From contig CAIQBO010000006.1 in NCBI GenBank assembly GCA_903870145.1, positions 1 to 64,000 on the forward strand: a DNA stretch of 64,000 bases, given 5' to 3'. Positions 9,201-18,196 of this stretch are shown here, piece after piece; the first letter of the stretch is position 1; each line of letters opens with the position of its first letter. Made by a program: the position numbers and the translations under genes. The DNA is from an uncultured Burkholderiales bacterium (GTDB lineage: Bacteria > Pseudomonadota > Gammaproteobacteria > Burkholderiales > Burkholderiaceae_C). Under the pieces are notes generated by a model. The model was not told the DNA's origin. It searched no databases and saw nothing but the letters and a program-made list of their open reading frames with translations.

Positions 9201-10210
9201 AGTCCGAATGGGGAAGCCAAGCGCGGGGTGCTTTCCAAGCTTTGGCGCAGCTCAAACTGGCTCCCAGCCCGGCGCTTGAGCCCCGCGTGGTGCAGCCCGG
9301 AGCGCCCCCAATTCAAGTGACCCCCTTGCCAAAGCAAAGCGCACCGCCCCCGGCGCTGGGTGCGCAGCGCTACACCACATGGGCCTTTGGCGAGCTGCCA
9401 GAGCTCATGGAAATTCACAAAGGCGGGCAAACCTTGATCGGCTTTCCAGCCTTGGTAGACGAGGGCGATGCCGTGCGCATTGAAGTCTTTGACGAGCCCG
9501 ATGTGGCTGCCAACAAACACCGCGAAGGCTTGCGCCGCTTGTTTGCATTGCAAATCAAAGATGCCCTGAAATACTTAGAAAAAAACATACCTGATTTGCA
9601 AACCATGGCAGTGGCCTTCATGCCGCTTGGCACGGTGGACGAGTTGCGTCAACAAATCATTGAAGTGGCTTTGGACCGTGCATTTTTATTAACCCCTTTG
9701 CCAAGCGATGAAGCAAGTTTCAAAAAGCGCATTGAAGAAGGGCGCGGGCGATTGACTTTGATTGCCAATGAAGTTGCGCGCTTGGCCGGTGTGATTTTGA
9801 TTGAATTTGCTGCTGCCACACGCAAAATCAAAGATAGCAAAAGTGCCCCAGAGGCCACGGTCGATGCGCACCAGCAATTGCAGCGCTTGATGCCCAAACG
9901 CTTTTTAGTGGCCAGCCCTTGGCCGCAGCTGCAGCATTTCTCGCGCTACTGCAAAGCCATTGTTTTGCGCTTGGACAAGTGGCGCGATGATCCAGCGCGC
10001 GATGCCTTGCGCTTGAGTGAATTCAGGCCTCAAGAGCAGCGCTATTGGCGCTTGGTGGCACAGCGCAAGGGCGTGGTGGACGAGCGCATGCAAGAGTTCA
10101 GATGGCTGCTGGAGGAGTTGAGAGTGAGTTTTTTTGCGCAGACCTTGCGCACCCCGCAGCCGGTGAGTTTGAAGCGCCTTGACAAAGCCTGGGCGCAGCT
10201 CAAGCACTGA
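6299..10210 (+). CDS. hrpA: ATP-dependent RNA helicase HrpA
   Basis: HrpA is a DEAH-box RNA helicase. With the TTG start at 6299 it has 1303 residues: Walker A GETGSGKTT (37-45), DEAH in IIDEAHERSLNIDF (about 142), SAT in VTSATIDADRF, motif VI QRSGRCGR, then helicase-associated and long C-terminal DUF3418-type regions typical of HrpA. The open frame continues upstream to a GTG at 6179, but that would overlap the start of divergent argA. Homology begins only near PLKIEFPESLPVS, and GATAAT at 6250-6255 could be its -10. The start codon is uncertain; the identity is not. An unconserved linker near residues 520-535 (KPEHAPTGKPTQGPRQPSV) interrupts the helicase-associated region. Confidence 0.93.
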   Translation: MSAIPLKIEFPESLPVSAKRDEIAAAMTAHQVIIVCGETGSGKTTQLPKIALALGRGRMNAAPGQRGRWIGHTQPRRIAASSVAKRIAEELKTPLGEVVGFKVRFQDRLTPGTSVKLMTDGILLAETQNDPLLLAYDTLIIDEAHERSLNIDFLLGYLRQILPQRPDLKVIVTSATIDADRFAKHFASAQGPAPVIMVSGRMFPVEMRWRPFEESREHDLNDAIAQAVDELWTGHAQGDILVFLPGEREIREAADHLRKHLLHNVITRSAEVLPLFARLSQADQDRIFDTHSGRRIVLATNVAETSLTVPGIRYVIDAGTARVKRYSLRSKVEQLLVEPISQAAANQRSGRCGRVADGICIRLYDEKDFAGRARFTDPEILRSSLAGVILRMKALHLGVVEDFPFIEEPSRRAITDGYQLLAELGAVDEANELTKTGVELSKLPLDPRVGRMILEARDRQALDEVLVIASALSVQDVRDRPMEAQAQADQAHAKFDDDKSEFTGYLKLWKWLGEARGGKPEHAPTGKPTQGPRQPSVAGGHKLSNRQYEQLLRQNFVNIRRVREWRDTHTQLHTVVAEHRWRINVQPASYEQLHLSMLAGLLGNVGCKQDEEDVYLGARGIKFHRHPGAHLSKKPGRWTVVAELVETTRLFGRGMAAIEPTWLEQVGAHLLRKQLLDPHWEKKSAEVVALERATLYGLAVYSGRRISFGRIDPQGAREIFIREALVQGQWETALPFLAANHKMVAKVEELEHKSRRQDVLVDDELIYAFYDQQLPADVCTGRGLEAWYKEEVKHQPRLLLLSREELMRHEAAGITTQAFPKTLRLGGTDCSATYLHEPGDARDGVTVTVPLFVLNQVNPDRCEWLVPGLLKDKIQALLKSLPQKPRSRFVPLPDSAAKLAEVMGAPENFGNGSLTDALLKKVRDMTSLDVQRADFKLDMLTPHLFMNICVVDEHGRQMGMGRNLGALKSEWGSQARGAFQALAQLKLAPSPALEPRVVQPGAPPIQVTPLPKQSAPPPALGAQRYTTWAFGELPELMEIHKGGQTLIGFPALVDEGDAVRIEVFDEPDVAANKHREGLRRLFALQIKDALKYLEKNIPDLQTMAVAFMPLGTVDELRQQIIEVALDRAFLLTPLPSDEASFKKRIEEGRGRLTLIANEVARLAGVILIEFAAATRKIKDSKSAPEATVDAHQQLQRLMPKRFLVASPWPQLQHFSRYCKAIVLRLDKWRDDPARDALRLSEFRPQEQRYWRLVAQRKGVVDERMQEFRWLLEELRVSFFAQTLRTPQPVSLKRLDKAWAQLKH

Positions 10211-10222
10211 TGTGTGCCTGGC

Positions 10223-11092
10223 CTAGCGCATGGGCATTGTCATCATTGGGATATCGCGGGCCAGCGCTAAGCGCTCGAGTTGTTGCCGCGTCTGGCCGAT
10301 GAAAAATCTAGACATGGCCAGATGCGTGCTGGCTTTGAGCAAACTGCTGCTATCTTTCATTGGAATGCCTGCAGCGTCGCACAAAGCTTTGGCGAAATGG
10401 GGCTCCAATGCGGCCACGGCCACGCGGCCATTTTTGCAGGCGTAAATTTTGTAGCCCGCATGGGCACCCCCCACCGGTCCTTGTGGCAGCGTCAAGCCCC
10501 ACAGCCTGGGCAATGCCAACCACTGGGCTGCCTCGGACAAGGCCACTTCGTGAAATGAGCCGCGGCCTTTGGCACGCAATTGAAAGACTGCTTTGACAGC
10601 GGCTTCACTGGCCATCAAAGCACCGCCCATGTCCGCAAACAAACTGGAAGGCAAAGCCATACCGGGCACCAAATTGACTTTGGCCTGATAGGTCAAATCA
10701 TGACCCGGAACTTCTGCCAATGCGCCTGGCTCGCCGACCACGCTGACGCAACTCAAACGCGGATAGGCGGCATGCAAAACGCGCCATCCTAAGCCCAGTT
10801 TGCGCAAGGCTGAGGGCCGAAACGAGGTCATCAACACATCGGTTTTGGCCAACGCACGGTGCAGTGTCTTTTGTCCTTGGAGACTTTTTAAATCACAGTT
10901 GATTTCAAGAACACCTTGATGCAGTTGAGCGTAAGCATCGGCGCTGAAGTGCTGCATCGGATCGCCTGATGGCGGATTGATTTTGGTGCAACGCGCGCCC
11001 ATTTGCGTCAATCGCATCAATGCAGCGGGGCCAGGCAAGTTCAAGCACAAACTCAAAACTCGAACGCCGCGCAGTGTTGTATCTTTTGTCAT
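10223..11092 (-). CDS. Short CaiB/BaiF class III CoA-transferase family protein
   Basis: The 289 residues match family III CoA-transferases, which swap CoA between carboxylic acids or act as acyl-CoA racemases. Visible hallmarks are the N-terminal LRGVRVLSLCLNLPGPAA, GARCTKINPPSGDP, the INCDLKS strand and the catalytic aspartate in GHDLTYQA (Asp132). At 289 residues it is shorter than the usual 360-400, lacking part of the C-terminal wrap-around segment, but I see no frameshift. It starts 21 nt after pobA with a good GAGG site, so the two probably share a transcript. The substrate is unknown. Confidence 0.75.
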   Translation of the reverse strand: MTKDTTLRGVRVLSLCLNLPGPAALMRLTQMGARCTKINPPSGDPMQHFSADAYAQLHQGVLEINCDLKSLQGQKTLHRALAKTDVLMTSFRPSALRKLGLGWRVLHAAYPRLSCVSVVGEPGALAEVPGHDLTYQAKVNLVPGMALPSSLFADMGGALMASEAAVKAVFQLRAKGRGSFHEVALSEAAQWLALPRLWGLTLPQGPVGGAHAGYKIYACKNGRVAVAALEPHFAKALCDAAGIPMKDSSSLLKASTHLAMSRFFIGQTRQQLERLALARDIPMMTMPMR

Positions 11093-11113
11093 GTCAGCCT
11101 CAAATTATTCAGA

Positions 11114-12396
<1,283 letters not shown>

Positions 12397-12398
12397 AT

Positions 12399-12426
12399 AA
12401 AAAAGGCCCTGTGAGGGGCCTTTTTT
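12399..12426 (-). terminator. Intrinsic terminator between the two tRNA genes
   Basis: A perfect 11-bp stem (AAAAAAGGCCC / GGGCCTTTTTT) with a 6-nt loop is followed on the minus strand by six T. It lies 10 nt after tRNA-Pro and 2 nt before tRNA-Arg. The stem is symmetric enough to act on both strands. Confidence 0.85.
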
Positions 12427-12436
12427 GGGTATTGGA

Positions 12437-12513
<77 letters not shown>

Positions 12514-12524
12514 ACTGAGTTCGC

Positions 12525-12530
12525 ATTCTA
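12525..12530 (-). promoter_or_regulatory. Possible -10 element of the tRNA-Pro promoter
   Basis: TAGAAT on the minus strand lies 11 nt upstream of the mature 5' end of tRNA-Pro, the usual position for a stable-RNA promoter. I found no convincing -35 hexamer 16-18 nt upstream, so this is tentative. Confidence 0.35.
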
Positions 12531-12621
12531 CCGCCGGATGGGCATGATTTTGGCCCAACCTGCAAAACTTCTCTTAAAGCTTGTGGCAAGTTGTCAAAGT
12601 TCAGTGCCGCCGGGGCTCCAT

Positions 12622-13881
12622 TCAGCTGCCGCGCGTGATGGGCATTTCAAGATCGCCGGGCATCATCAAGTGTTTGGCCAACTCAAGTTTGGCCAAAGAA
12701 TTGCGGTGCACCTCATCAGGGCCATCGGCCAAACGCAAGGTGCGTTGGTGCACATAGGCATAGGCTAGCGGAAAGTCTTGCGAGACGCCGCCGCCGCCAT
12801 GGGCTTGAATGGCCCAGTCGATGATTTGGCAGGCCATTTGTGGGGCCACAATTTTGATCATGGCAATTTCTGCCTTGGCCACTTTGTTGCCCACGGTGTC
12901 CATCATGTAGGCGGCTTTGAGGGTGAGCAAGCGGGCTTGCTCGATCATGCAACGCGACTCGGCAATGCGTTCTTGCCAAACGGTTTGCTTAGAAACTTCG
13001 CGGCCAAAGGCCACGCGTGAATTCAAGCGTTTGCACATCAACTCCACAGCGCGCTCGGCAATGCCGATGCTTCGCATGCAGTGGTGAATCCGTCCTGGGC
13101 CAAGGCGGCCTTGAGCAATTTCAAAGCCCCGACCTTCGCCGAGCAATAAATTGCCTACAGGCACGCGCACATTTTTTAAAAGCACTTCCATGTGCCCGTG
13201 AGGCGCGTCGTCGTAACCAAAAACGGACAAGGCGCGCACCACGGTGACGCCAGGCGAATTTGCCGGCACCACAATCATGGATTGCTGCTCATGCCGGCCC
13301 GCATCGGGGTTGGTCTTGCCCATGACGATGTAAATGGCGCAGCGGGGATCGCCCGCGCCCGAGGACCACCATTTGCGGCCGTTGATGACATAGTCATTGC
13401 CATCACGACGAATTTCGCACTGAATGTTGGTGGCGTCCGAAGATGCCACCTCGGGCTCTGTCATTAAAAATGCGGAACGAATATCACCTTTGAGCAAAGG
13501 CTCGAGCCACTCGTCTTTGATGGCCTCGCTGGCGTAACGCTCCAGCGTTTCCATGTTGCCGGTATCGGGTGCAGAACAATTGAAAATTTCGGCGGCAAAG
13601 GGTACACGCCCCATGATTTCGCACAAGGGCGCGTATTCCAAGTTCGACAAACCTTGAGGGGCACGCGTCGATTTGGGCAAAAACAAATTCCACAAACCTG
13701 CTTCGCGTGCTTTAGGCTTTAGCTCTTCGACGATACGCGTAGGAATCCAAGCATTGCCCTTGGCGCGGTTGTCCGCGATCTCTTGAAAAAAGCGGCCCTC
13801 ATTGGGGTAAATGTGTTCGTCCATGAAGGCCAGCAAGCGCGCTTGCATGGATTTAACTTTGTCTGAATATTCAAATTGCAT
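12622..13881 (-). CDS. Acyl-CoA dehydrogenase family protein, ACAD11-like
   Basis: The 419 residues form a complete acyl-CoA dehydrogenase with an N-terminal helical domain. The FAD segment [15 protein letters not shown] is followed by [26 protein letters not shown] and the C-terminal [15 protein letters not shown] and [10 protein letters not shown]. These match the human ACAD10/ACAD11 subgroup rather than straight-chain enzymes. Members of this subgroup, and the related bacterial LvaC of levulinate degradation, act on 4-phospho-acyl-CoA made by a kinase-fold partner. Such a kinase-fold protein is encoded 34 nt upstream here, while in ACAD11 the two domains are fused. The role in 4-hydroxyacid catabolism is inferred; the fold and cofactor are clear. 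Confidence 0.88.
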   Translation of the reverse strand: MQFEYSDKVKSMQARLLAFMDEHIYPNEGRFFQEIADNRAKGNAWIPTRIVEELKPKAREAGLWNLFLPKSTRAPQGLSNLEYAPLCEIMGRVPFAAEIFNCSAPDTGNMETLERYASEAIKDEWLEPLLKGDIRSAFLMTEPEVASSDATNIQCEIRRDGNDYVINGRKWWSSGAGDPRCAIYIVMGKTNPDAGRHEQQSMIVVPANSPGVTVVRALSVFGYDDAPHGHMEVLLKNVRVPVGNLLLGEGRGFEIAQGRLGPGRIHHCMRSIGIAERAVELMCKRLNSRVAFGREVSKQTVWQERIAESRCMIEQARLLTLKAAYMMDTVGNKVAKAEIAMIKIVAPQMACQIIDWAIQAHGGGGVSQDFPLAYAYVHQRTLRLADGPDEVHRNSLAKLELAKHLMMPGDLEMPITRGS

Positions 13882-13915
13882 GGCAAAACTCCTAGTGTGT
13901 GTCAGATGTCAAAAC

Positions 13916-15004
13916 TTATTCAACCTTGCTGGCAAAATGCCACGCCAATTGCGCCATGGGCAGGGCGCCAGCCCCTGAGGATTTGGCTTGCTCGCTCGAA
14001 GCGGTGCCGTCTTCAACGCGCTTGGCAATGCCTTGCAAAATGGCGGCAATTCGGAACATGTTGTAGGCCAAATAAAAATTCCAATCGGCCGCTAATTTCT
14101 CTGGCGTTGTAAAACCCGTTCTTTCGCAGTAGCGCCGGATGTATGCTTGCTCAGGCGGTATGCCCAAAGAGGCATGGTCCAAGCCGCCGATGCCTCTGAA
14201 TGAGCCGGGCTTGATGTGCCAGGCCATGCAGTGGTAACTGAAGTCAGCCAAGGGGTGGCCCAAGGTTGAGAGTTCCCAGTCTAAGACAGCCAAGACGCGC
14301 GGCTCTGTGGGGTGGAACATGAGGTTGTCGAGCCGAAAGTCGCCGTGCACGATGCTGACCAAACTCTCATCTTTGGCACTGGCTGGCACGTGCTCTGGCA
14401 ACCATGCCATGAGGCGGTCCATCTCGGGAATAGCTTGGGTGGTGGAGGCTACGTACTGCCTGCTCCAGCGGTTGATTTGCCGCTCGATGTAATTGCCCGG
14501 TTTACCGTAAGAGGCCAAGCCGTGCTCGGCAAACTTCACGACGTGCAGCGCTGCAATCACGCGGTTCATCTCGTCATAAATTTCACTGCGCTGCGTGTTG
14601 CTTATGCCTGGCAGTGATTGGTCCCACAGCACGCGGCCGTCCATGAATTCCATGACGTAAAAAGCGCGCCCGATGATGCCTTCGTCTTCGCACAAAACAT
14701 GCATTTGCGGCACAGGGACGGGGGTGTTGGCAAGCCCCCTCATGACCGCAAATTCGCGCTCAATGGCGTGCGCAGAGGGCAACAACTTGGCCACAGGACC
14801 CGGCTTGGCCCGCATCACGTAAGCGCGCTGCGGGGTGATCAGCTTGTATGTGGGGTTGGATTGCCCGCCTTTGAACATCTCAACGCTCAAAGGGCCTTTG
14901 AACTGTGCCATGTGGCTTGATAACCAAGCCTCTAACACCGCCACATCAAACACATGCGAGCCAGAAACCGGGCGCGTACCGACAAAATGGTCAAACTGGC
15001 TCAT
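13916..15004 (-). CDS. Phosphotransferase family protein (APH/kinase fold), ACAD11 N-domain-like
   Basis: This is a 362-residue aminoglycoside-phosphotransferase-fold protein. It has a nucleotide-binding N-lobe (FKGGQSNPTY, then VMRAKP with the likely ATP lysine), the catalytic loop HGDFRLDNLMF, and the metal-binding VLDWELSTLGHPLADF. This subgroup is not an antibiotic-resistance enzyme. It resembles the kinase domain fused to human ACAD10/11 and the LvaA protein that phosphorylates 4-hydroxyvaleryl-CoA. Adjacency to the ACAD11-like gene supports that reading. The small LvaB partner known from Pseudomonas is not visible here. Confidence 0.85.
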   Translation of the reverse strand: MSQFDHFVGTRPVSGSHVFDVAVLEAWLSSHMAQFKGPLSVEMFKGGQSNPTYKLITPQRAYVMRAKPGPVAKLLPSAHAIEREFAVMRGLANTPVPVPQMHVLCEDEGIIGRAFYVMEFMDGRVLWDQSLPGISNTQRSEIYDEMNRVIAALHVVKFAEHGLASYGKPGNYIERQINRWSRQYVASTTQAIPEMDRLMAWLPEHVPASAKDESLVSIVHGDFRLDNLMFHPTEPRVLAVLDWELSTLGHPLADFSYHCMAWHIKPGSFRGIGGLDHASLGIPPEQAYIRRYCERTGFTTPEKLAADWNFYLAYNMFRIAAILQGIAKRVEDGTASSEQAKSSGAGALPMAQLAWHFASKVE

Positions 15005-15044
15005 GCCGGGCTCCGGTCAGCAACGGGGGTCATGTCGCAAGGGT

Positions 15045-15764
15045 TTAGGCGTCCGCGTCCACGATTTTTAAGAGGGCTTGCCGATCGAGGATGACCAAAC
15101 CGCCCGGCTCGATTTTGATAACTTGGTCGCGTTCCATTTGTTTGAGCTCTTGGTTCACTCGCTGGCGAGATGCCCCCAGCAATTGTGCCAACTCTTCTTG
15201 GGCCAATTGCAAACTGATGCGAATGCCGGTTGGAATGGACAGGCTGGGCACACCATAACTGCGCAGCAAGTGGGTTAGCTGCTTGGCCAAGCGCGCCCGC
15301 AGGGGCAGCGTGTTCAAGTCTTCGACCAAGCCAAACAATTGGCGTATGCGCCGCGCATGCAGGCGCAGCATGGCATCGTACAACTCGACGTGTGTGGCCA
15401 GTATTTTTTTGAAATCGGCCTTGGCCACATTCAAGGTGGTGGTATCGCCGTGGGCGTAGGCGTCGTGGGTGCGGCGGTCCCCATCGAAGATCGAGACATC
15501 GCCAAACCAAATGCCTGGCTCGACGTAGGTCAAGGTGATTAACTTTCCCGAAACCGAAGTTGAGCTCACCCGCACGGCGCCCTTGGCACAAGCGATCCAT
15601 TGCTCGGGCGGCTCTCCGCGGGCCGCAATGAGTTCGCCGTCTTTGAATCGTTTGACGTAAGTGCATCGAAGTATGTCGTGTCGCAGTGAGGGTGACAGGG
15701 TGGAGAACCAACGCCCTGCGTTGATCGATTCTCTTTCTTGCATCGTAAGAATGGGTTCGTCCAT
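15045..15764 (-). CDS. Crp/Fnr family transcriptional regulator
   Basis: The 239 residues comprise an N-terminal cyclic-nucleotide-binding-like barrel (about 20-140, with DGELIAARGEPPEQW), a dimer helix, and a C-terminal winged helix (EELAQLLGASRQRVNQELKQ). There are no Fnr-type cysteines at the N-terminus, so an Fe-S oxygen sensor is unlikely. The effector is unknown. The gene sits inside the acyl-CoA block between the hydratase and phosphotransferase genes, so control of that operon is a reasonable guess. Confidence 0.88.
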   Translation of the reverse strand: MDEPILTMQERESINAGRWFSTLSPSLRHDILRCTYVKRFKDGELIAARGEPPEQWIACAKGAVRVSSTSVSGKLITLTYVEPGIWFGDVSIFDGDRRTHDAYAHGDTTTLNVAKADFKKILATHVELYDAMLRLHARRIRQLFGLVEDLNTLPLRARLAKQLTHLLRSYGVPSLSIPTGIRISLQLAQEELAQLLGASRQRVNQELKQMERDQVIKIEPGGLVILDRQALLKIVDADA

Positions 15765-15819
15765 GAGCTGTCTTTTGAGTGACTGTGGTTTGTTTTTTTG
15801 TCGCCTGAGAGACCGCGCT

Positions 15820-16599
15820 TTACTGGTACTGAGGTTTTTCTTTGTTTAAAAACGCAGAAATACCGATGCCAGCATTGGCATGGTGCAAATTTGTGACAAA
15901 GTGATCACGTTCACGCGCCAATTGCGCATTCAAGTTGGAGCCGTCGGCCTCACTGAGCAATTCTTTGATGCTCGACAGCGTATTGGTGGCACGCTCGTTC
16001 AGTTGAGCCGCCAGCTTCAAAGCTTCGCCCAGAGCTTGACCCGCTTCGCACAGGCGATTGACCACACCCAGACTGTGCAAACGCTCGGCGCTGATGCGCT
16101 CGCCCAGCAGCAAGAGCTCTGAGGCCAGTTGCCTTGAAAGTGCACGAGAAAGGCTCCAAGTGCCACCGCCATCGGGCGACAAAGCAATGTTGCTGTAGGC
16201 CATCACAAAAATGCTGGTACGGGCTGCAACGATCAAATCACAGGCCAGAGCCAATGAAAATCCAGCACCTGCTGCGGCGCCTTCAACCGCTGCAATGACG
16301 GGCTTTGGAAAGGCACGGATGGCCTCGATCCAGTTATGCAGGCCCTCAATGCTTTGCGCTTGGTGCTCGGGCGACTCTTGCCGGTTGGCCAGCAGGCGTT
16401 GCAAATTGCCCCCGGCGCTGAACATGCTGCCAGCACCGGTGATCACCACACTGTGAACTTCTGGGCTCGATTCGGCCACGTTCAAAGCCTCTACGCCGGC
16501 TGCGTAAATCTCTGGGCCCATCGCATTGCGATGCTCCGGGTTGCTCAAGGTCAAGATCAAGGTGGCACCTTCGCTGGTGCTTAAGATTTGCGCGGCCAT
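15820..16599 (-). CDS. Enoyl-CoA hydratase/isomerase family protein
   Basis: This is a 259-residue crotonase-fold enzyme. It has the oxyanion-hole strand SAGGN (about 62-66), the second oxyanion glycines in EGAAAGAGFSLALACD, and SPDGGGTW. There aspartate stands where classical hydratases have the second catalytic glutamate. That pattern resembles PaaG and other isomerase-type members, so double-bond isomerisation is as likely as hydration. Its stop is 55 nt before the Crp/Fnr gene, and its start comes 3 nt after the stop of the 3-hydroxyacyl-CoA dehydrogenase gene, so those two are co-transcribed. Confidence 0.88.
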   Translation of the reverse strand: MAAQILSTSEGATLILTLSNPEHRNAMGPEIYAAGVEALNVAESSPEVHSVVITGAGSMFSAGGNLQRLLANRQESPEHQAQSIEGLHNWIEAIRAFPKPVIAAVEGAAAGAGFSLALACDLIVAARTSIFVMAYSNIALSPDGGGTWSLSRALSRQLASELLLLGERISAERLHSLGVVNRLCEAGQALGEALKLAAQLNERATNTLSSIKELLSEADGSNLNAQLARERDHFVTNLHHANAGIGISAFLNKEKPQYQ

Positions 16600-16602
16600 G
16601 GC

Positions 16603-18123
16603 TCAGTCCTCGGTTTGCAACAATGACAAACCAATTGCGCCACGCCGGCGAAGCCAAGGGCTGGGGCGATAACGGGGGTCACCGTAGACGGTTTGCATGT
16701 TGAATAATATTTCCAAAATATTGGCAGGCCCCAATAAGTTGCCTAAAGCCAGCGGCCCCAGTGGGTAACCCAAGCCCAGAGTGACCGCCAAGTCCAAATC
16801 TTGTGGGGAACACACGCGCTGCTGGCACATGTCACAGGCAATGTTCACGATGGTGGCCACCACACGCTGCGTCACAAAGCCAGCGCTGTCGCGGATCACG
16901 CTGACGGCTTTGCCGTCTGTGGCAAACAAAGCGTGCGCAGCATTGCGCATGTCCACTCGCGTGGCGGGGTTGGTGGCCAGCACACGGCGGCGCGTGGCGC
17001 TGTCGTCAAACAGCATGTCAATGCCCACTGTGCGAGAGGGGTCCAGGAGGTCCACCACGGCCACTGTTGTGACATCAAAGCCCAGGGGCGCTACCAGAAT
17101 CAAGGCTTGAGCTGAAGGCGTTGATTCAGTCTCAATGTGCGCGCCCAAGTCCTTCAAAAGTTGCAGCAATTCAACCCGCCGTGAGGCGCGAGGGGAGACC
17201 CAGACAGGTGGCATCGCGTCTACAACAGGCGGGGGGGGCTCAGGTGCTGTGAGCGCTTTGCCGTCGGTGTATTTGTAAAAACCTTCGCCAACTTTTTTGC
17301 CAACCAGGCCAGCTTCAAAACGCTGCGCGGTGATCACGCTGGGGCGGTAGCGGGGCTCTTGAAAATATTGGTTGTAGATGGATTCCATGACCGGATGAGA
17401 AACATCCAAAGCGGTCAAGTCAAACAACTCAAAGGGGCCGAGTTTGAAGCCTGCTTGGTCTTTCAAAATGCGGTCAATGGTAGCGAAGTCAGACACACCT
17501 TCACTGACCACGCGCAGTGCTTCTGTGCCGTAGCCACGGCCTGCATGGTTGACGATGAAGCCCGGCGTGTCATGGGCATGTACGGGGGTGTGGCCCATTT
17601 GTTTGGCATAACTGAACAAGCGATCACATACCGCAGTGTCGGTTTTAAGTCCTGCTATGACTTCAACCACTTTCATCAAAGGTACGGGGTTGAAAAAATG
17701 AAAGCCCGCACATTGGGCTGGCCGTTGCAAGCCGGCCGCAATGGCTGTGATGGACAGAGAAGATGTGTTGGTTGCCATCACAGTGCCCAGGGGCAGCAGT
17801 GATTCCAACTCGGCAAATAAACTTTTTTTGATGTCCAGGCGCTCGATGATGGCTTCAATCACCAAATCGCATGATTTCAAATCTTGCAGGCTGCTGGCCA
17901 CATGCAAGCGAGATTTGTAACTGACCACGCTGTCTGCAGACAAGCGCCCTTTGGCTTGCAGCGTGTCCCACATTTGGCCAACTGCATCTTGGGCCTTGAG
18001 GCAGGCCTGGGCTTGCGTGTCGTACAGCCAGACTTGACTGCCGGCTTGCGCGGCGATTTGTGCGATGCCCCGGCCCATGGCGCCTGCACCGATCACAGCG
18101 ACTTGTTTGAATTCAATGATCAT
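16603..18123 (-). CDS. 3-hydroxyacyl-CoA dehydrogenase
   Basis: The 506-residue NAD-dependent enzyme oxidises 3-hydroxyacyl-CoA to 3-ketoacyl-CoA. The Rossmann motif is VIGAGAMGRGIAQIAAQAG (about 10-28). MATNTSSLSITAIA and FHFFNPVPLMKVVEVI carry the catalytic region, and a second dehydrogenase C-terminal domain ends the protein. This long, PaaH-like architecture is common in phenylacetate and related acyl-CoA pathways. The frame opens at TTG 18138, but ATG 18123 (MIIEFKQVAVIGAG) fits the family N-terminus. A CCAGTG/CACTGG inverted repeat lies in the gap before it (18160-18192). Confidence 0.9.
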   Translation of the reverse strand: MIIEFKQVAVIGAGAMGRGIAQIAAQAGSQVWLYDTQAQACLKAQDAVGQMWDTLQAKGRLSADSVVSYKSRLHVASSLQDLKSCDLVIEAIIERLDIKKSLFAELESLLPLGTVMATNTSSLSITAIAAGLQRPAQCAGFHFFNPVPLMKVVEVIAGLKTDTAVCDRLFSYAKQMGHTPVHAHDTPGFIVNHAGRGYGTEALRVVSEGVSDFATIDRILKDQAGFKLGPFELFDLTALDVSHPVMESIYNQYFQEPRYRPSVITAQRFEAGLVGKKVGEGFYKYTDGKALTAPEPPPPVVDAMPPVWVSPRASRRVELLQLLKDLGAHIETESTPSAQALILVAPLGFDVTTVAVVDLLDPSRTVGIDMLFDDSATRRRVLATNPATRVDMRNAAHALFATDGKAVSVIRDSAGFVTQRVVATIVNIACDMCQQRVCSPQDLDLAVTLGLGYPLGPLALGNLLGPANILEILFNMQTVYGDPRYRPSPWLRRRGAIGLSLLQTED

Positions 18124-18196
18124 ATTGACTTGTCTCAAAAGTAAAACTCAAATGACTTGCCAGTGTGCTGCCCCATGAAAGGCTGGCACTGGATTG

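Noticed and set aside
8957-9553. 198-residue frame antisense to hrpA
   Set aside because: Shadow of the conserved helicase C-terminus with no start site or domain of its own.
13916-15004. Antibiotic-resistance aminoglycoside phosphotransferase
   Set aside because: The fold is shared, but sequence and neighbours place it with the ACAD10/11-associated phosphotransferases.
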